A DNA stretch of 64,000 nt, from assembly GCF_003002915.1 (NCBI RefSeq), contig NZ_PVTG01000014.1:1-64000 (forward strand). Direction: 5' to 3'. Both the position numbers and the translations under genes were made by a program. This stretch comes from Geodermatophilus tzadiensis. Its GTDB lineage: Bacteria > Actinomycetota > Actinomycetes > Mycobacteriales > Geodermatophilaceae. Under the pieces are notes generated by a model. The model did no database searches. It was not told where the DNA came from and was given only the letters and a program-made list of their open reading frames with translations. The first letter of the stretch is position 1. The number at the start of each line of letters is the position of its first letter. Below are positions 46,999 to 55,074 of this stretch, piece by piece.

Positions 46999-48402
46999 TC
47001 ACCGTGCGGCGGCCGCGGGCTGCTCGGCGGCCAGCGCGACGAGCTCGTCGACGCCGCGGCGGATGCCCTCGGAGAGCACGTCGACGTCGGGGAAGGCGTC
47101 GAAGTCGGCGTTGATCCCGAAGGTCATCGAGTTCAGGTAGCTGAAGATGCCGATCGAGATGCGGGTGCCGCCGGCGATGGGCACGTAGGGGTGCGCCGAC
47201 ACCATCCGCCTGCCGAGCAGGTACAGCGGCACCCGCGGACCGGGCACGTTGGTGGTCACCGCCTGGCACCACGTCTGGCCGGCCTGCATCGAGGCGCGAA
47301 CGCCGAGAGCGAGCATCGTCGGGGCCATGAAGTCGCCCATCGCGATGATCGAGCGGGCGTCGACGGCCTGCATGGTCCGCTTGTGCTCGTCCATCTGCCG
47401 GCGGATGGCGGCGAGCCGCTCCCGGGCGTCGGGCACGCCCACCGGCAGGTCGACGAAGACCGCCGTCACCCGGTTGTCCAGGGAGCCGCGCTCGCCCTCC
47501 TGGCGCACCGAGATGGGCACCATCGTGCGGACGACGGTGTCGGCGCCCAGCGCGCCGCGGCCCTTGAGCAGGTCGCGGAAACCGCGGGTGATCGCGGTGA
47601 GGACGACGTCGTTGACCGTGCCGCCGAGCGCGGTGCGGGCGGCCTTGAACTCGGCGAACTCCGCGTCGGCCCAGGCCCACCGCCGGTGTGGCCCGATCGG
47701 GCCGGTGAGCGTGCGGGCCGTCGGGGTGAGCGCCTGCCGGGCCAGCGCCGGCAGCGCGGAGGCGGCCGCCCGGGCGCTGCTGACCAGGCCCTTCGCGCCG
47801 CCGGTGACCGCGGCCGGGCCGGCGGTGAGCTGGCGCAGCGGTGCGGTGACGCTCTCGGTGAGCGCGCCGGCGACCAGGCCCACGCCCGAGGGGCTGCGCT
47901 GCGGCGTCCAGTCGCGGGGCGTGCCGTGCTCGGCGTCGGGGTCGAGGTCGAACATGACCTGCATCAGGTCGGTGCCGGCGATGCCGTCGACCATGCAGTG
48001 GTGGACCTTGGAGATGATCGCCCAGCGGTCGTCCTCCAGGCCCTCGACCAGCCAGACCTCCCACAGCGGCTTGGCCATGTCCAGCCGCTGGCCGAGCACC
48101 CGGCCGGCCAGGTTGCGCAGCTGCTCGGGGCCGCCGGGCCTCGGCACCGCGGTGTGCCGCACGTGGTAGAGGATCTGGAAGTGCGGGTCGTCGACCCACA
48201 CCGGCCGGCCGAGGTCCAGCGGCACCCGCCGGACGCGCTGCCGGTAGCGCGGGACGAGGGGCATCTTGCTCAGCAGCAGCCGCACCAGGTCGCCGTAGGA
48301 GGGGGGCGGTCCCTCGAACACGGCCACGGAGCCCACGTGCAGCGGGGCGTCCTCGCTCTCGGCGTAGTAGAAGCCGGCATCGGTCGCGCTCAGGCGGTCC
48401 AC
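46999..48402 (-). CDS. Wax ester synthase/diacylglycerol acyltransferase (WS/DGAT)
   Basis: A 467-residue enzyme, standard size for the family. MDRLSATDAGFYYAESEDAP is the usual N-terminus. The catalytic HHCMVDG lies at residues 134-140, with PLWEVWLVEGL before it and GGTVNDVVLTAITRGFRDLL after it. The C-terminal NVPGPRVPLYLLGRR block is conserved. It acylates diacylglycerol or fatty alcohols with acyl-CoA. This is the second WS/DGAT in 8 kb, the other being the C-terminal domain of the fusion at 40627-43581, which differs clearly in sequence. The pair may differ in acceptor or membrane location. Confidence 0.94.
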   Translation of the reverse strand: MDRLSATDAGFYYAESEDAPLHVGSVAVFEGPPPSYGDLVRLLLSKMPLVPRYRQRVRRVPLDLGRPVWVDDPHFQILYHVRHTAVPRPGGPEQLRNLAGRVLGQRLDMAKPLWEVWLVEGLEDDRWAIISKVHHCMVDGIAGTDLMQVMFDLDPDAEHGTPRDWTPQRSPSGVGLVAGALTESVTAPLRQLTAGPAAVTGGAKGLVSSARAAASALPALARQALTPTARTLTGPIGPHRRWAWADAEFAEFKAARTALGGTVNDVVLTAITRGFRDLLKGRGALGADTVVRTMVPISVRQEGERGSLDNRVTAVFVDLPVGVPDARERLAAIRRQMDEHKRTMQAVDARSIIAMGDFMAPTMLALGVRASMQAGQTWCQAVTTNVPGPRVPLYLLGRRMVSAHPYVPIAGGTRISIGIFSYLNSMTFGINADFDAFPDVDVLSEGIRRGVDELVALAAEQPAAAAR

Positions 48403-48507
48403 GGTCGCTCCTCGATGGTCGGGACGGTGCCGTCCGGTGGCGTGACCAGCGGACCGGTCACCGCACGCACGGTCGTGTGGTGCCGGACACGCTAGGCGTG
48501 CCGCTGC

Positions 48508-49488
48508 TCACCCCGCCTGCCGGGCGGCGTCCGGGCCGGCGGCCTCCACCCGGTCGAGCAGGTCCAGCAGCGCGCGGTCGACGACGGCGGTGCGGGTGAG
48601 GTTCACGCTGTGCCCGGCGCCGGGGACGACGACCAGCTCGGCGCCGTCGCCGATCAGCTCGGCCAACCGCCGGCCGTGCGCGGCCGGGGTCAGCCGGTCG
48701 TACTCGGCGGCGACGACGGTGACCGGCACCCGGCCCAGCACCGGCAGCGACGCGGTCTCGTCGTGGTCGAGGAAGGTGCCGTAGAAGGCCATGGTGATCG
48801 GCAGCGGCGTCTCCTCGAGCATGTCCTGCACCAGCCGCACGGCCTCCGGGGTGGCGTCGTCCCGGCCGAACAGGTAGCGGCGCATGTAGTGACGGCCGAT
48901 GCGGGTGCCGCGGCGCCGGAACCGCTCCAGGGTCGGCGCGAGCAGCCGCAGCCACCACAGGTACAGCGGCAGCAGCCGGAGCCGGCGCATCAGCCCGACC
49001 ACGGTGCCCAGCAGCCCGGAGGCGACCAGCCCGCCGGCCGAGGTGGCCAGCAGGAAGGCGCCGACCACGCGGCTGCCGAACAGCTCCGGCCGCTGCCGGG
49101 CCAGCGCCATGACCGTCATGCCACCCATCGAGTGGCCGGCCAGCACCACCGGTCCGCGGGGGACGACGGCGTCGAGCACCTGGGCCAGGTCGCGGCCGGT
49201 GCGGTCGATGGTCGCGCTCCTCGGGTCCGCCCAGCCCGAGCGGCCGTGCCCGCGCTGGTCCCACAGCACCACGCGGGCGCGGTCGCGGACGGCGTCGCGC
49301 TGCAGGTCCCACTCGCCGAGCCGGGCGGTGAAGCCGTGGCTGAACACGACGGTGAGCGGCGCGTCGGCGCGGCCGTCGACCTCGACGTGCAGGTCGACGC
49401 CGTCGTCGGTGCGCACGGTGCGTGAGCCGGGCGGCGGCGGACCGGGCTGGCGGGGGACGGGGGAGGCGTTGCCGGGGGCGGTGGGCAC
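48508..49488 (-). CDS. Alpha/beta hydrolase
   Basis: A 326-residue protein from GTG 49488; the first 22 residues are Pro-rich and a start slightly downstream is possible. It has DAPLTVVFSHGFTARLGEWD, VVLWDQRGHGRSGWAD, the nucleophile elbow LAGHSMGGMTVMALA, acid VVAAEYDRLTPAAHG and His in VVVPGAGHSVNLTRT: a complete triad. A central lid region (LLPLYLWWLRLLAPTLERFR) is hydrophobic, as in lipid esterases. It lies upstream of the WS/DGAT gene on the same strand with about 100 bases between, so it could be part of the same unit, perhaps mobilising stored lipid. Confidence 0.88.
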   Translation of the reverse strand: MPTAPGNASPVPRQPGPPPPGSRTVRTDDGVDLHVEVDGRADAPLTVVFSHGFTARLGEWDLQRDAVRDRARVVLWDQRGHGRSGWADPRSATIDRTGRDLAQVLDAVVPRGPVVLAGHSMGGMTVMALARQRPELFGSRVVGAFLLATSAGGLVASGLLGTVVGLMRRLRLLPLYLWWLRLLAPTLERFRRRGTRIGRHYMRRYLFGRDDATPEAVRLVQDMLEETPLPITMAFYGTFLDHDETASLPVLGRVPVTVVAAEYDRLTPAAHGRRLAELIGDGAELVVVPGAGHSVNLTRTAVVDRALLDLLDRVEAAGPDAARQAG

Positions 49489-49544
49489 CGGTCCATGACA
49501 GCGCAGGCCCGGGACCCCGGCGACTCCGCGCGGTGGAGGACGGG

Positions 49545-51497
49545 TCAGCCGCCCGGCGCCGCGGCCTCCGGGCGGCGGCCGGGCGCGGCGTCGCGGACCA
49601 GCCGGCGGGCGGCGTCGACCTCGCGGGCGACCGGGGCGAGCACGCCGTCGGCGAGGATCTCGGCGTCGTCGGGCGGCCGGTGCGCCCGGACGTCGTCCTC
49701 CAGCTCGCACAGCGCCCTGCGCAGCACCGCCACCTGCGCGGGGTCGGGCGCCGGCTTCCCGCCGCCGACGGCGATGACCGCCTCGGTGACCGCGTCCGCC
49801 GTCCGCTCCAGCTGCACGATCACCGGCCACCACGCGGCGGCGCGGGTGCTGATCGGTGGCGGCTCGGCCAGCCGCCGCTGCAGCTGGGTGTGCAGCTCGG
49901 TCAGCGCGCGGTAGGCGCGCCGCCGGGCCCGCCGCCGCAGCGTCGGGTCGTCGCCGAACGCGGCGTCGACGAACCCGTCGAGGGCGAGCACCGCGGCGCG
50001 CAGCGCCTCGTCCAGCGGCGCGCGCCAGGTCTGCGGCCACAGCAGGTAGCCGGCGACCAGCACGATGGCGCAGCCGATGAGGGTGTCCACCAGCCGCGCG
50101 CCCACCAGCCCCGGGCCGCCGGGGACGGCGAGGTCGAGCAGCAGGATGATCACCGGCGTCTGGAAGACGGAGAACAGGCCGAAGTTCGCCCCGCGCGCCC
50201 ACGGCAGCAGCCCCGCGGCGACGGCCATGGCGACGACGACCCAGCCGTTGCGCGGCAGGACCGACAGCAGCACCGAGCCGATGAGGACGCCGAGCAGCGT
50301 GCCGGCGCCGCGCTGCACGGCGCGGGTGAACACCGACCCGAAGTCGGGCTTGAGCACGATCGCGACGGTGAGCAGCACCCAGTAGGGCCGCTCGATGGGC
50401 AGCAGCTGCCGGGCGACCTCGGCGATCGACATGCACAGGACCAGCCGGACGGCGAAGTCGCGGGTGTCGGGGCTGCCGAGGGTGCGGTCGGCGAGGTCGC
50501 GCAGCCGCTCGCGCCAGGGCGGCCGCGCCGGCGCGACCGCGGCGCCGGCGCGCTCCTCGGGGTCGCCGACGACGGTCCAGGCCAGCCGCACGCCGTGGCG
50601 CACCGCGCGGCGGACGGCGGGCCCCTCCTCCAGCGCGGGCGGCCGCTCGGCGGGCAGTGCGCGGGTGCCGGTGACCGCGGCGGCCAGCGCGTGCACCGCC
50701 GTCACGTCGTGCGGGTCGGCCTGCACGCCGGTGCGGGCTGCGGCCACGGTGGCCTCGACGAGCGGGGCGGCGGCGTTGAGCACCCCGGCCAGCTCGGCGA
50801 GCTCCCGGTTGCGGCCGGCGGCGAGGCTGCGGGTGCGGATCACCCGGTCGTAGGCGGCGTTGAGGGCGGTGGTCAGGTCGCGTCGGGCGTCGTCGGTGCG
50901 CTCGGTCCCGACGGCGGTGAGCAGACCGGCGAGGCGGGTGAACACCGTGGCGACCGAGGCGCGGTCGGGGTCGCTGGGCTCCGTGGCGGCCTGCACGAGG
51001 GTGGCGAGCGTGGCCCACGCCGCGCCGGCGAAGAAGAACGCCACCTCGGCGGCCTGCGACAGCGGGGTGACCAGTCCCGACGCCAGCGCCGTGTAGACGA
51101 GCAGCTGCAGCGCGCCCAGCGACATGGCCGAGTTCACCGCGCTGATGACGGCGGCCGCGGCCGACAGCGCGGCGACCACCAGCACCGGCAGCCAGCCGCC
51201 GCCGGCGGCGTACTGCCCGGCGACCAGGCCGACCGCGCCCAGACCGACCGCGGCGGCCGTGCGGCGCAGCCGCTCGCGCAACGGCCCCGCCTGGGGTGCG
51301 AGGGTCGCGGCGAGCGCCCCGGTGGTGGCGAAGACGCCGGCACCCAGCGCGCTGGAGCCGCCGAGGACCAGGGCGACGGCCAGCGGCGCGGGCACCGCGA
51401 CGGCGAACCGGGCGACGTCGCGCCACGGGATCGGCGGGGGAGTGGTGCGGACCAGCTCCTCGAGCCACGCCGGCGCCCGCAGGGCCCTCTCCGCCAC
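49545..51497 (-). CDS. FUSC-family membrane protein (putative aromatic acid exporter-like)
   Basis: A 650-residue protein with two sets of about five hydrophobic helices each followed by a soluble region, the duplicated layout of the FUSC/YccS/AaeB family. Set one spans about residues 28-160 (ARFAVAVPAPLAVALVLGGS, LPVLVVAALSAAAAVISAVN). Set two spans about 350-490 (YWVLLTVAIVLKPDFGSVFT, RAVQRGAGTLLGVLIGSVLL). The P-Y-W-x-x-(L/I)-T-x-x-x-x-x-x-P-D motif and the R-G-x-G-T-x-x-G motif of the family are visible. Members export aromatic acids or other compounds; the substrate is unknown. A palindromic repeat copy lies 36 bases before its start. Confidence 0.88.
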   Translation of the reverse strand: MAERALRAPAWLEELVRTTPPPIPWRDVARFAVAVPAPLAVALVLGGSSALGAGVFATTGALAATLAPQAGPLRERLRRTAAAVGLGAVGLVAGQYAAGGGWLPVLVVAALSAAAAVISAVNSAMSLGALQLLVYTALASGLVTPLSQAAEVAFFFAGAAWATLATLVQAATEPSDPDRASVATVFTRLAGLLTAVGTERTDDARRDLTTALNAAYDRVIRTRSLAAGRNRELAELAGVLNAAAPLVEATVAAARTGVQADPHDVTAVHALAAAVTGTRALPAERPPALEEGPAVRRAVRHGVRLAWTVVGDPEERAGAAVAPARPPWRERLRDLADRTLGSPDTRDFAVRLVLCMSIAEVARQLLPIERPYWVLLTVAIVLKPDFGSVFTRAVQRGAGTLLGVLIGSVLLSVLPRNGWVVVAMAVAAGLLPWARGANFGLFSVFQTPVIILLLDLAVPGGPGLVGARLVDTLIGCAIVLVAGYLLWPQTWRAPLDEALRAAVLALDGFVDAAFGDDPTLRRRARRRAYRALTELHTQLQRRLAEPPPISTRAAAWWPVIVQLERTADAVTEAVIAVGGGKPAPDPAQVAVLRRALCELEDDVRAHRPPDDAEILADGVLAPVAREVDAARRLVRDAAPGRRPEAAAPGG

Positions 51498-51532
51498 GCT
51501 CCCGAGCCTGCCACCCGGGCTGCGGGGCGGCC

Positions 51533-51606
51533 GCGACGATCAGGTCACCTGGTCATCGCGTGTCCGACCCGACGGTGGGCGGTGGGGTCGGACGCGCTGC
51601 GGTGAG
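51533..51606 (+). repeat. Palindromic dispersed repeat, copy 2
   Basis: A 27-base imperfect palindrome (51533-51559) with arms related to GCGACGATCAGGT is followed by a second stem, GTCCGACCC pairing with GGGTCGGAC, and then GCGCTGCGGTGAGG. It is nearly identical to copy 3 at 53090 and in the same orientation; the flavoprotein gene lies between them. It is in the divergent gap between the FUSC gene and that flavoprotein gene. Confidence 0.85.
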
Positions 51607-51715
51607 GGAGGACGTGCCGCGGTGGCGGTCCGGTCGGCGTATCAGGCGACGAGGGAGCGGCCTCTGGTCGGTCAGGAGCCGCCCCGGGGAGGGCCGGCGC
51701 GACCGGGAGGTACCG

Positions 51716-53182
51716 ATGACCGTTCCCACCGGCGGCGAGGACGGCACCGCCGTCGTCATCGGCGCGAGCATGGCCGGCCTGCTGGCGGCCCGCGTCCTCG
51801 CCGAGCACGTCGGCCGGGTCGTGGTGCTCGACCGCGACACCCTGCCCGAGGACGCCGTCGCGCGCGGCGGCGCCCCGCAGTCCGCGCACGCGCACGGGTT
51901 GCTCGCGCGCGGCCGCCGGGCCCTGGAGGAGCTGCTGCCGGGACTGACCGCGGACCTCGTCGCGCGGGGTGCTGTCCCCGGCGACATGCAGGCGGACTTC
52001 CGCTGGATCAGCCAGGGCCTGCCGATGGCCGCGGCCACGTCGGGGCTCGAGGGCCTGATGGTGAGCCGGCCGCTGCTCGAGCGGGAGGTGCGCCGCCGTG
52101 TCCTGGCCGACCCGCGGATCGGTGTCCGTGAGCGGGTCGACGTCCGGTCCCTGGTGCACGACGCCTCGGGCCGGGTGACCGGCGTCGCGGGGCTGGACCG
52201 GGACGATCCCGGCGGCGACGGGCTCCGCCGGTGGGACGCCGACCTCGTCGTCGACGCCTCCGGACGGCAGTCCAGCGCGCCGGAGTGGCTGGCCGCGTCG
52301 GGCTTCGAGCCGCCGGAGGAGGAGCGGGTCGAGGTGGACGTCGCCTACGCCACGCGCCTCTACCGCCGCGAGCCCGGCCATCTCGACGGGGCCCTCGGGA
52401 TCGCCCTGGCCGGCACGCCGGACAACCCGCGGGGCGGCGTCCTGCTCGCCCAGGAGGGGGACCGCTGGATCTGCGGGCTCGGCGGGATCCTGGGGGACCG
52501 GCCGCCGCTGGACCCCGCCGGGTTCGAGGCCTACGCGGCGAGCCTGCCCTCGCCGGCGCTGTACGAGGTCATCCGCTCCGCCGTGCCGCTCGGCGAGCCA
52601 CGGCGCTTCCGGTTCCCCGCGTCGGTGCGCCGGCGCTACGAGCGGCTGGCGCGGTCGCCGCGGGGGCTGCTGGTCACCGGCGACGCCGTCTGCAGCTTCA
52701 ACCCCGTGTACGGGCAGGGGATGGCCGTGGCCGCGCTGGAGGCGCTCGCACTGCGCGACGTCCTCCGCGGTGGACTGGACCGGCCCTCGCTGGCCCAGGA
52801 GTTCTGGCGGGCGTGCGCGCCGGTCGTCGACGTCCCGTGGCAGATCGCGGCCGGCGGGGACCGGCGCTTCCCCGGCGTCCCCGGGCCGGTGGACCGGCGC
52901 ACGCGGCTGCTCAACGGCTACGTCGCCCGGGTGCAGCGCGCGGCCGCCGTCGACCCCGCGGTCGGGACGGCGTTCCTGCGGGTGGCCAACCTCGAGGCGC
53001 CGCCGCCCAGTCTGATGGCGCCGTCGGTGCTGGTCCGCGTCGTGCGCGCGTCGCGTCGCGTGCCGGCGGTGCCCCGGGTGCCGGCGGCCGCGACGATCAG
53101 GTCACCTGATCGTCGCGTGTCCGACCCGACGGTGGGCGGTGAGGTCGGACGCGCTGCGGTGAGGTCGGACGCGCTGCGGTGA
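51716..53182 (+). CDS. FAD-dependent oxidoreductase (group A monooxygenase/geranylgeranyl-reductase-like)
   Basis: A 488-residue protein starting at ATG 51716 behind GGGAGG. FAD-binding motif TAVVIGASMAGLLAARVLAE (GxSxAG form), DG-type motif LVVDASGRQSSAPEWLAA and GD motif LLVTGDAVCSFNPVYGQGMA are all present. The set resembles flavoprotein monooxygenases and halogenase/reductase relatives; the substrate is unknown. The last 30 or so codons (from AATIRSPDRRVSDPTVGG) are encoded by the palindromic repeat at 53090-53200, so the native C-terminus probably ended near RVPAVPRVPA and the repeat has extended the frame. Repeats on both sides in the same orientation suggest the gene could have moved as a unit. 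Confidence 0.87.
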   Translation: MTVPTGGEDGTAVVIGASMAGLLAARVLAEHVGRVVVLDRDTLPEDAVARGGAPQSAHAHGLLARGRRALEELLPGLTADLVARGAVPGDMQADFRWISQGLPMAAATSGLEGLMVSRPLLEREVRRRVLADPRIGVRERVDVRSLVHDASGRVTGVAGLDRDDPGGDGLRRWDADLVVDASGRQSSAPEWLAASGFEPPEEERVEVDVAYATRLYRREPGHLDGALGIALAGTPDNPRGGVLLAQEGDRWICGLGGILGDRPPLDPAGFEAYAASLPSPALYEVIRSAVPLGEPRRFRFPASVRRRYERLARSPRGLLVTGDAVCSFNPVYGQGMAVAALEALALRDVLRGGLDRPSLAQEFWRACAPVVDVPWQIAAGGDRRFPGVPGPVDRRTRLLNGYVARVQRAAAVDPAVGTAFLRVANLEAPPPSLMAPSVLVRVVRASRRVPAVPRVPAAATIRSPDRRVSDPTVGGEVGRAAVRSDALR

Positions 53183-53200
53183 GGTCGGACGCGCTGCGGT
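53090..53200 (+). repeat. Palindromic dispersed repeat, copy 3, with 20-bp tandem expansion
   Basis: A perfect 27-base palindrome (53090-53116) is followed by GTGTCCGACCCGACGGTGGG and then three exact 20-base units GAGGTCGGACGCGCTGCGGT at 53141-53160, 53161-53180 and 53181-53200. Copies 1 and 2 have a single unit. The flavoprotein reading frame runs through the repeat and stops inside it at 53182. Confidence 0.88.
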
Positions 53201-53368
53201 GAGGTCGGAGCCTGGGTGTGCGGCGCCCGCCCACGGGGTGTGCACGCAGCGCGGACCAGGTGCCGCGAGATCCGCGCTGGGTGCACGAGGCGTCGACCGG
53301 GCAGCTGTCACCGCAGGGGATCGGGCAGCCGCTGGTCGAGGGCGCGGCGGCCGCGGCAGCATGACGGC

Positions 53369-53854
53369 GTGGACGAGACCGTGCGGGACGCCGAGCCGGC
53401 CGACCTCGCCCGCCTGCCCGAGGTCGAGGCCGCCGCCGATGCGCTCTTCGCACCGCTCGGCACCACCGACCTGCCGCCGCCGCAGACGCCGGAGCAGCGG
53501 GCCGCCGCCTGGCGGGTCCTGGTGGCCGGGCGCCCGGTCGCCGGGTTCGCCGTCCTCGAGCGGGTCGACGGCGACGTGCACCTCGAGCAGCTCTCGGTGC
53601 ACCCCTCGGCCGGCCGGCGGGGCCTGGGGACGGCGCTGCTGGCTGCCGCCGTCGACGTCGCCCGCGCGAGCGGTGCGCGGCGTCTCACGCTGACCACCTA
53701 CGCCGACGTGCCGTGGAACGGCCCCTGGTACGCCGCCCGCGGGTTCGCCGAGCTCGCCGACCCGGGTCCGGAGCTGGCGGCCCTGGTCGCGCACGAGGCG
53801 GCCCTGGGGCTGACGGCGCACGGCCGGCGCGTGGTGATGGCGCGGGCCACCTAG
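53369..53854 (+). CDS. GNAT-family N-acetyltransferase
   Basis: A 161-residue protein from GTG 53369. The acetyl-CoA-binding motif A is VHLEQLSVHPSAGRRGLGTA LLAAAV-like (beta4, R/Q-x-x-G-x-G/A pattern RRGLGT). It is followed by TLTTYADVPWNGPWYAARGF, the usual motif B region. Such enzymes acetylate small molecules, antibiotics or protein N-termini; the substrate cannot be told. It ends 11 bases before the Nif3-like gene and is likely co-transcribed with it. Confidence 0.9.
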   Translation: MDETVRDAEPADLARLPEVEAAADALFAPLGTTDLPPPQTPEQRAAAWRVLVAGRPVAGFAVLERVDGDVHLEQLSVHPSAGRRGLGTALLAAAVDVARASGARRLTLTTYADVPWNGPWYAARGFAELADPGPELAALVAHEAALGLTAHGRRVVMARAT

Positions 53855-53865
53855 GGTCGGCGGCC

Positions 53866-54711
53866 GTGACCGCCACCCTCGGCGAGGTCGTCGCCGCCCT
53901 CGAGGCCCGCTACGACCCGGCGCTGGCCGAGAGCTGGGACGCCGTCGGGCTGGTGTGCGGCGACCCCGCCGATCCGGTGGAGCGCGTGCTCGTCGCCGTC
54001 GACCCGGTCGCCGCCGTCGTCGACGAGGCGGTCGAGCGCGGCGCCGGCCTGCTGGTGACCCACCACCCGCTGTTCCTCACCCCGGTGCACGGCGTGCCCG
54101 CCGACGACCCGAAGGGGCGGCTGGTGCACCGGCTGGTCCGCGCGGGCTGTGGGCTCTTCGTCGCGCACACCAACGCCGACCGGGCCGCGGAGGTGGGCGT
54201 CAACGACGCGCTGGCCGCCGTCCTCGGCCTGCAGGCCACCCGGCCGCTGGAGCCGGTCGCCCCCGGCTCGCGGCAGGGGCTGGGCCGGGTCGGCACGCTG
54301 GCCGAGCCGACGACGCTGGCCGCCTTCGCCGCGCACGCCGCGGCCGTGCTGCCCGCCACGGCGGGCGGCGTCCGGGCCGCCGGCGACCCCGACCGGCCGG
54401 TGCGCACGGTGGCCGTCTGCGGCGGCAGCGGCGGCTCGCTGCTGCCCGCGGCGGCGGCGGCCGGCGCCGACGTCCTCCTGACGAGTGACCTGCGCCACCA
54501 CCCGGTGTCCGAGGCGCTCGAGGACGGGGGTCCGGCACTGTGTGACGTGGCACACTTCGCCACCGAGTGGCCCTGGGTGCCGGTGGCGGCGAAGGTGCTG
54601 GTCACCGACCTGTCCGGCAGGGTCGACGCGGCCGTCTCGCGACGGCGCACCGACCCCTGGACCGTGCACACCGGGAGGAACGGGGAGCCGGCCGCGCACG
54701 CGGCGGGCTGA
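53866..54711 (+). CDS. Nif3-like dinuclear metal centre protein
   Basis: A 281-residue protein from GTG 53866. The family markers are the paired-His metal ligand in GLLVTHHPLFLTPVHGVPAD, FVAHTNADRAAEVGVNDALA and the C-terminal LTSDLRHHPVSEALEDG and VAHFATEWPWVPV, which supplies the second His and Glu ligands. The fold is the NIF3/YbgI/GTP cyclohydrolase I type 2 family; its biochemical role is unsettled. In M. tuberculosis the orthologue Rv2230c is followed by the zinc-ribbon and RNase H genes; the same set is here, separated by two transporter genes. Confidence 0.93.
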   Translation: MTATLGEVVAALEARYDPALAESWDAVGLVCGDPADPVERVLVAVDPVAAVVDEAVERGAGLLVTHHPLFLTPVHGVPADDPKGRLVHRLVRAGCGLFVAHTNADRAAEVGVNDALAAVLGLQATRPLEPVAPGSRQGLGRVGTLAEPTTLAAFAAHAAAVLPATAGGVRAAGDPDRPVRTVAVCGGSGGSLLPAAAAAGADVLLTSDLRHHPVSEALEDGGPALCDVAHFATEWPWVPVAAKVLVTDLSGRVDAAVSRRRTDPWTVHTGRNGEPAAHAAG

Positions 54712-54747
54712 GGTCCGGGGTGCGGCCCCGGGAGGAGGAGGCCGGCG

Positions 54748-55071
54748 ATGGCCAGCTCATCGAGACCACCCGTGGACGGGCCGGCGCGGGGCGGGACGCC
54801 CGTGCGCAGCGACCGCAGTCCCTGGAACTGGTTGCTGCTCGTGCCGATCGTGGTGCCGCTGATCGTGCCGCTCTACAACCACGTCGAGCCGACGCTGTTC
54901 GGCTGGCCGCTGTTCTACTGGCTGCAGCTGGCCTTCGTCGCCCTCGGCGTGCTGACCACCGTCCTCGTGTACCGGGCGACCCGTCGCTCCCCGCAGGAGC
55001 GGGCCGCCGCCCGCGCCGCCGTCGAGCGCGACGGCGCCCGACCCACCTCCACCCGAGACCAGGAGCGCTGA
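54748..55071 (+). CDS. DUF3311 small membrane protein, transporter partner
   Basis: A 107-residue protein with GGAGGAGG upstream of ATG 54748. Two transmembrane helices lie at about residues 27-47 (WNWLLLVPIVVPLIVPLYNH) and 52-76 (LFGWPLFYWLQLAFVALGVL), with charged tails on both ends. This is the DUF3311 pattern. Such genes regularly lie directly before a sodium:solute symporter, as here (three bases between stop and next start), and are thought to assist it as a small subunit. Confidence 0.9.
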   Translation: MASSSRPPVDGPARGGTPVRSDRSPWNWLLLVPIVVPLIVPLYNHVEPTLFGWPLFYWLQLAFVALGVLTTVLVYRATRRSPQERAAARAAVERDGARPTSTRDQER

Positions 55072-55074
55072 GCC

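Noticed and set aside
53141..53200. Three 20-base units as a CRISPR-like array
   Set aside because: The units are tandem without spacers, and no cas gene is near.
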